Positions 29,908 through 64,000 of a stretch of DNA of 64,000 nucleotides are shown here, in pieces (within the stretch, counting starts at the first letter, position 1; the number at the start of each line of letters is the position of its first letter). Origin of the DNA: Amorphochlora amoebiformis. Its lineage: Eukaryota; Cercozoa; Chlorarachniophyceae. Under the pieces are notes generated by a model. That model saw only the letters and a list, made by a program, of their open reading frames with translations, was not told the origin of the DNA and ran no database searches. The DNA is taken from contig BAAHQB010000028.1 in assembly GCA_054601695.1 (NCBI GenBank), positions 620,001 through 684,000 of the forward strand, written 5' to 3'. Both the position numbers and the translations under genes were made by a program.

Positions 29908-29940
<33 letters not shown>

Positions 29941-30023
29941 CATATATATAAATATTTCTAAATATATATATATATATATAATATGTATATACATAATATG
30001 TATATTATAAAAATGCATTCATA

Positions 30024-30057
<34 letters not shown>

Positions 30058-30097
30058 CTAGTATAAGTATATATACAGATACATATATACATATGTA

Positions 30098-30136
<39 letters not shown>

Positions 30137-30240
30137 GTAAAAATATATATGTAACAATATATATATATATATTATATATTAGGTATATATATATATTAAT
30201 TAGACACACACACACGTATATATATATACATATATGCATA

Positions 30241-30277
<37 letters not shown>

Positions 30278-30327
30278 AATATACATGTATGAATATACAT
30301 ATATATATATATATATAAAATATATAT

Positions 30328-30391
<64 letters not shown>

Positions 30392-30872
30392 TTATACATA
30401 ATATATACATATATATATATACATATATATAACATATATATAATATATATATATATGTATATACATACATATATGTATATATATATATATATATATGTAT
30501 ATACATACATTTACATATATATATCCACATATATATATATATATGTAAATATATATGTTATATATATTATATATATATATATATGTATGTACAAACATGC
30601 ATTAAAATATCTATATATATATATACATACATATATATATATATACATAATATATATTATAGATGTTATAATTATGTATATTTATAGGTATTTCATATAT
30701 TACATATATATATATATATATACATTTATATATGTGTATATATTATATAAATATATATAATATGTATATATATATATATTTATTTATTTACATTTATATT
30801 TATATAATATAAGTGGTGTGTGTGTGTATGTCTGTATATTATTGTCTGCGTATATTTATGTATAACATATAT

Positions 30873-30917
<45 letters not shown>

Positions 30918-31023
30918 TGTATATGTATTAATATATATGTGCATATATATATATATATGTGTGTATTATTATATGTATGTACATATACATATACATATAT
31001 ATATATATATATATGTGTGTGCG

Positions 31024-31074
<51 letters not shown>

Positions 31075-31973
31075 ATATATATATATGTATGTTCATATAT
31101 AAATCATATGTGAAATACATACATATAATATGTAAGGTATTTATATAAATGTATGTGTATATATATCTACACACATATATGTATATATTATATGTATATC
31201 TATATATATATATATGTATATATATATATTATATATATGTACATAAATGTATTTAAACACACATATATATATATATATATATAAATATGTATATATATAT
31301 ATATATATATAAACATATATGCACACATACATGCATATGTATAAATTTACAAATAAATAATTAAATATATATACACATATCCACGTTTACATACATACAC
31401 AAATTAGTGTAAATGTAAACACATTACCGGCCTGAGCTAGATGCTTCACGAGCACGACGCTGGGACCTCTTTGTACATATACAAATATTACTCAAATGAA
31501 TGTGCAGAAATATGCAAAGGTATATGTTTATGTAATCTAGATAATATCTCTCTGCTAATAAGGCTGGACGATTCGAATTCCGGACGAGTGCTGCTTAGTT
31601 ATTATACTCTAGACAATACTATAAAAATAGTAATATTATGATTACACTCAGTCGAAGGTAAAACACATTTTTAGTTTTTATTACTGAATTTTTAGCCAAC
31701 CCCAACTAGACCTCTGCAATAGACCCCAACAAGTCGGAGTCTATCTACCCGGTTACTAGCTCACTTTTCGATGAGTCCTCGCGCAGCCTCCACGCACTCA
31801 CTTGGGGTCGATGGCGGTGCGGCCTCCGAGCCGGAGAGGTAGCCGAGCTCGAGATAGTTTGGGCATATCACGTCCGCTGCTGGCAGCGCTTCCAGTCGGA
31901 AGAACTCTTGTACCCCTGAACACGAGTAAGTAAGAAATTTGTCCGTGCATGTCCCAAGTCAAAGTATAATATT

Positions 31974-32038
<65 letters not shown>

Positions 32039-32472
32039 GTGTAATTACAGCCTCAACTCAATATATCATGACCGTCGGGAACGATGCAGCCCTTCTCGGG
32101 GTGTCCCATGACTGGATCACAACAATATACCGCGCCTGGATGTGCCTTCTTGATCCGGTCCACCGACGAGATTATTTGCCATCCTTGCTCCGCGGAGCCC
32201 AAATATCCCGAAAGGAGAGCGTCGCACCGGCCCAGAACCCCTCGGGCTTCGATACCTTCGATAAGCTTGGATATCTGCTCCGTGGGCGTTGGCAGGCCTT
32301 CCCACGCGCCGTATTGTGTGTGATTGGAAAATTGGACGGTATGTAGCGGCCAAACCTCGGCACCAAGGCGGCGCATGGGGAAAACTGCGGCCGAGTTGCC
32401 GGCAGCGCCATATACAACGTGTGATTGAACGGAGAGAATAGTCGGAAGGCGGCGTAATCTTGAGGTAGACAT
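26963..32472 (-). CDS. PDXK: pyridoxal kinase
   Basis: Seven exons (32073-32472, 31765-31915, 31428-31468, 29674-29771, 28770-28820, 27492-27560, 26963-27058) encode 301 aa, the normal family length. The enzyme phosphorylates pyridoxal, pyridoxine and pyridoxamine with ATP in vitamin B6 salvage, usually in the cytosol. Diagnostic motifs are [13 protein letters not shown] (14-26), [12 protein letters not shown] (44-55), [16 protein letters not shown] (118-124), [12 protein letters not shown], and the anion-hole/catalytic GVGDL (231-235, Asp234) followed by [10 protein letters not shown]. The C-terminus ends [17 protein letters not shown], as in other members. The frame is open upstream of Met 32472, but this Met gives the canonical N-terminus. 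Introns are TA-rich; the 1.66-kb intron between exons 31428-31468 and 29674-29771 is almost pure TA-type repeat. Confidence 0.97.
27121..27146 (+). repeat. duplicate of an exon end inside the adjacent intron
   Basis: GTAGTTCGTACTCATTCGCCT repeats, with one change, the acceptor-side edge of the last pyridoxal kinase exon (27038-27060). The two are separated by a TA array of about 60 bp. It lies in the intron just upstream of that exon. Confidence 0.85.
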
Positions 32473-32739
32473 TGGATGAGAAGCAGCTTGTGAAGTTTTA
32501 GATTTGCCTGGTGGGTAAAGAATGTTGTGAAGAAAGGAGAGGGGTACGGGAAGGAATCTTTGGATCTTCGGAATCCATAGAAGTGACCCGATAGATCTGT
32601 CACGCTGCACCAAACATTATGTCCCGCTGTTGTCCCATTGAATCTCCAAGTCAAAACTGGAAGTGTTTCAATCCTTGGTTGCGCTGTTTCTGCACCTACT
32701 GAAAGGATCAGGCGGTGAAGAACCGGACCAACCGCGCCA
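32473..32739. promoter_or_regulatory. bidirectional promoter region, pyridoxal kinase / 7TM-RGS
   Basis: The 267 bp between divergent start codons are free of TA arrays. I see no clear TATA box. The region is open in the pyridoxal kinase frame, so part may be 5' UTR or an alternative N-terminus. Confidence 0.5.
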
Positions 32740-44583
<11,844 letters not shown>

Positions 44584-45119
44584 AGGAGAGAACGTCGGCT
44601 GGGTTGGCACGGTTGGGCTTCTTTAGTTGAAGTTTGCACACACTAGTACCCAATCACTAGAATTGGCCAATCATGAGAGATGCGCATGCGGATGACGCGA
44701 CTTTAAATACGTACAAATTGGTAAATTTAAAATTAAGTACTTAACTTGGGCCCAGAATAGACTTCAGAGACCGTCTGGAGACTAGTGATATATATATAAA
44801 AATATATCTAGATATACATATACTTAAACCTAGTAAACTAGAGTAGCGTAGGTAACTTACTCTAGAGCAAGTCAAACTAGTCAAATGATCAAAAGATAGT
44901 CCAGATATTAGCGACTGTCTAAACTGTCTAGTCCCAGAGCCAGCTGACTCATAGTGCTGCTCTAAGAGTCAATTTAAGTAGTAAGACGGTTTAGCTTTAA
45001 ACTTCCGCGGGCTAATTCTAGTAATTGGATCCCAATGATAAGTTTTAGACGCCGCATATATAAATGTTATGGGCAGTTACGCTGCGTTAAACTGTTAAAA
45101 GTTAACTTGCCGGGCGACC
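44584..45119. other. tail-to-tail intergenic region, 7TM-RGS / TopBP1-like gene
   Basis: No TA arrays beyond a short tract. It is CTAG-rich (about 44780-44985: ATATCTAGATATA, CCTAGTAAACTAGAG, CTCTAGAGC, AACTAGTC, GTCTAGTCCC) and contains copy 2 of the 90-bp repeat. No coding frame is supported. Confidence 0.6.
44882..44975 (+). repeat. direct repeat of about 90 bp, copy 2
   Basis: Matches 43866-43953 with a few substitutions and short insertions (for example ACTGTCTAAACTGTCTAG and CAGCTGACTCATAG). It lies 300 bp past the 7TM-RGS stop. Confidence 0.92.
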
Positions 45120-63405
<18,286 letters not shown>

Positions 63406-63701
63406 GAGAAGGCGGCAGCCACTATGCCTCAGGTTTAATGGAATTGAGAATCCATTATGTGAATATCCTAATATCAATATCTGAGTATAAACAAACAGGA
63501 GATTCTCTAGGGATTCCCAAGAGAGCTCATGGGGACATTGGAAGTAGTGACGGCACACTGACGGGATTACTATCAGATTAGTCTCTGACCTCTAATGCTT
63601 TCTGCAAATCACCCAAATTAATCGACTTGGTACACCCCCTGTCTCTCAAACCCCCACCAGACTCCGACACCTTTCAGGCCGAAAGTCCGACCGAGGCGCT
63701 G
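63406..63701. promoter_or_regulatory. head-to-head region, TopBP1-like gene / right-edge gene
   Basis: The 296 bp between divergent starts contain no TA array. The TopBP1-like frame stays open upstream of Met 63405 to about 63558, so the true start could be further up. There is an in-frame TAG at 63579 before the right-edge frame. Confidence 0.45.
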
Positions 63702-64000
63702 ATGGTCATTTCAACCGAAAGACCTGTGCGTGAGAATTGTTCAAACAATGTGATGAAGGCCGTTCGAAAAGGGGAGTCTACATATCGAAAATCCATCGAA
63801 ACTTCGTCGCTGTGCCGGTCGAATTCGCGCTACAACAGTGAGGATACATTACAAAACGTGAGTGAAGCCCTATTTCGACTCGTTCGCACCTCCCGAAGAA
63901 AGATTCGAGCAGAGGGGAAGGTCCGTGGGCCCCCTGGGAAGCTATGCAGAAAGTCCGGCGTCCGAAAATCCCCACAATCGAAGTTCGACTTGGATAGATT
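63702..64000 (+). CDS. unidentified protein, 5' part, cut by the window edge
   Basis: A plus-strand frame stays open from the TAG at 63579-63581 to the last base (about 139 codons). Its first Met is at 63702 (MVISTERPVRENC...). It is rich in Ser, Arg and Lys (RYNSEDTLQNVSEALFRLV, TSRRKIRAEGK, RKSGVRKSPQSK), as in a disordered or kinase-regulated protein. A strong donor-like GTGAGTG at 63858 could end exon 1 after DTLQN. I recognise no family. Strand and position fit the head-to-head pattern with the TopBP1-like gene. Residues encoded at 63582-63701 could belong to it if translation starts in an upstream exon. Confidence 0.5.
   Translation, partial: MVISTERPVRENCSNNVMKAVRKGESTYRKSIETSSLCRSNSRYNSEDTLQNVSEALFRLVRTSRRKIRAEGKVRGPPGKLCRKSGVRKSPQSKFDLDR

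Noticed and set aside
63406-63558. Extension of the TopBP1-like protein upstream of Met 63405
   Set aside because: The frame is open but has no in-frame Met with supporting context, and the BRCT0-like part starts at SFQAVYVD just after the chosen Met; left as an uncertainty.

Overview
This is eukaryotic nuclear DNA in which ordinary-GC coding exons sit as small islands in introns filled with (TA)n, TATACA/TATGTA and similar arrays. Every gene here is split by GT..AG introns. I rebuilt the genes by eye from splice sites, reading phase and family motifs. Six of the seven main models are phase-continuous from start to stop; the lipase is the weakest. Two proteins (a cyclophilin and a SnoaL-like protein) begin with a signal peptide followed by a basic, Ser/Ala-rich transit-like stretch, one with an AFASP-type motif. 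That suggests an alga with a complex, secondary red-type plastid, perhaps a stramenopile. A 7TM-RGS receptor and interstitial TTAGGG repeats are compatible with this. I cannot name the species.

Layout: (1) 1.7-9.8 kb, minus: a helical-repeat plus 2OG-Fe(II) oxygenase protein. (2) 9.9-12.6 kb, plus: plastid-type cyclophilin. (3) 13.2-20.5 kb, minus: class-3-lipase-like protein with a Cys-rich region and a C-terminal membrane segment. (4) 20.9-26.0 kb, plus: plastid-targeted SnoaL-like protein. (5) 27.0-32.5 kb, minus: pyridoxal kinase, complete in 7 exons. (6) 32.7-44.6 kb, plus: 7TM protein fused to an RGS domain, 19 exons. (7) 45.1-63.4 kb, minus: TopBP1/Dpb11/Rad4-like multi-BRCT checkpoint protein, about 41 exons. 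(8) 63.7 kb to the right edge, plus: an open coding frame running off the window. A possible last exon of a plus-strand gene lies at the left edge.

The genes alternate strand without exception. Head-to-head gaps between start codons are short (117, about 430, 267 and 296 bp) and look like shared promoters. Tail-to-tail gaps (672, 981 and 536 bp) carry a recurring CTAG-rich sequence. The genes belong to unrelated pathways (plastid protein folding, vitamin B6 salvage, G-protein signalling, DNA-damage checkpoint), so this is a compact gene order and not a functional cluster. Nearly all the extra length is intronic TA array, with local tandem duplications, copies of exon ends, degenerate telomere repeats and a repeat family linked to them.

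Most long Tyr/Ile-rich open frames in the window are translated TA repeats and were not annotated.
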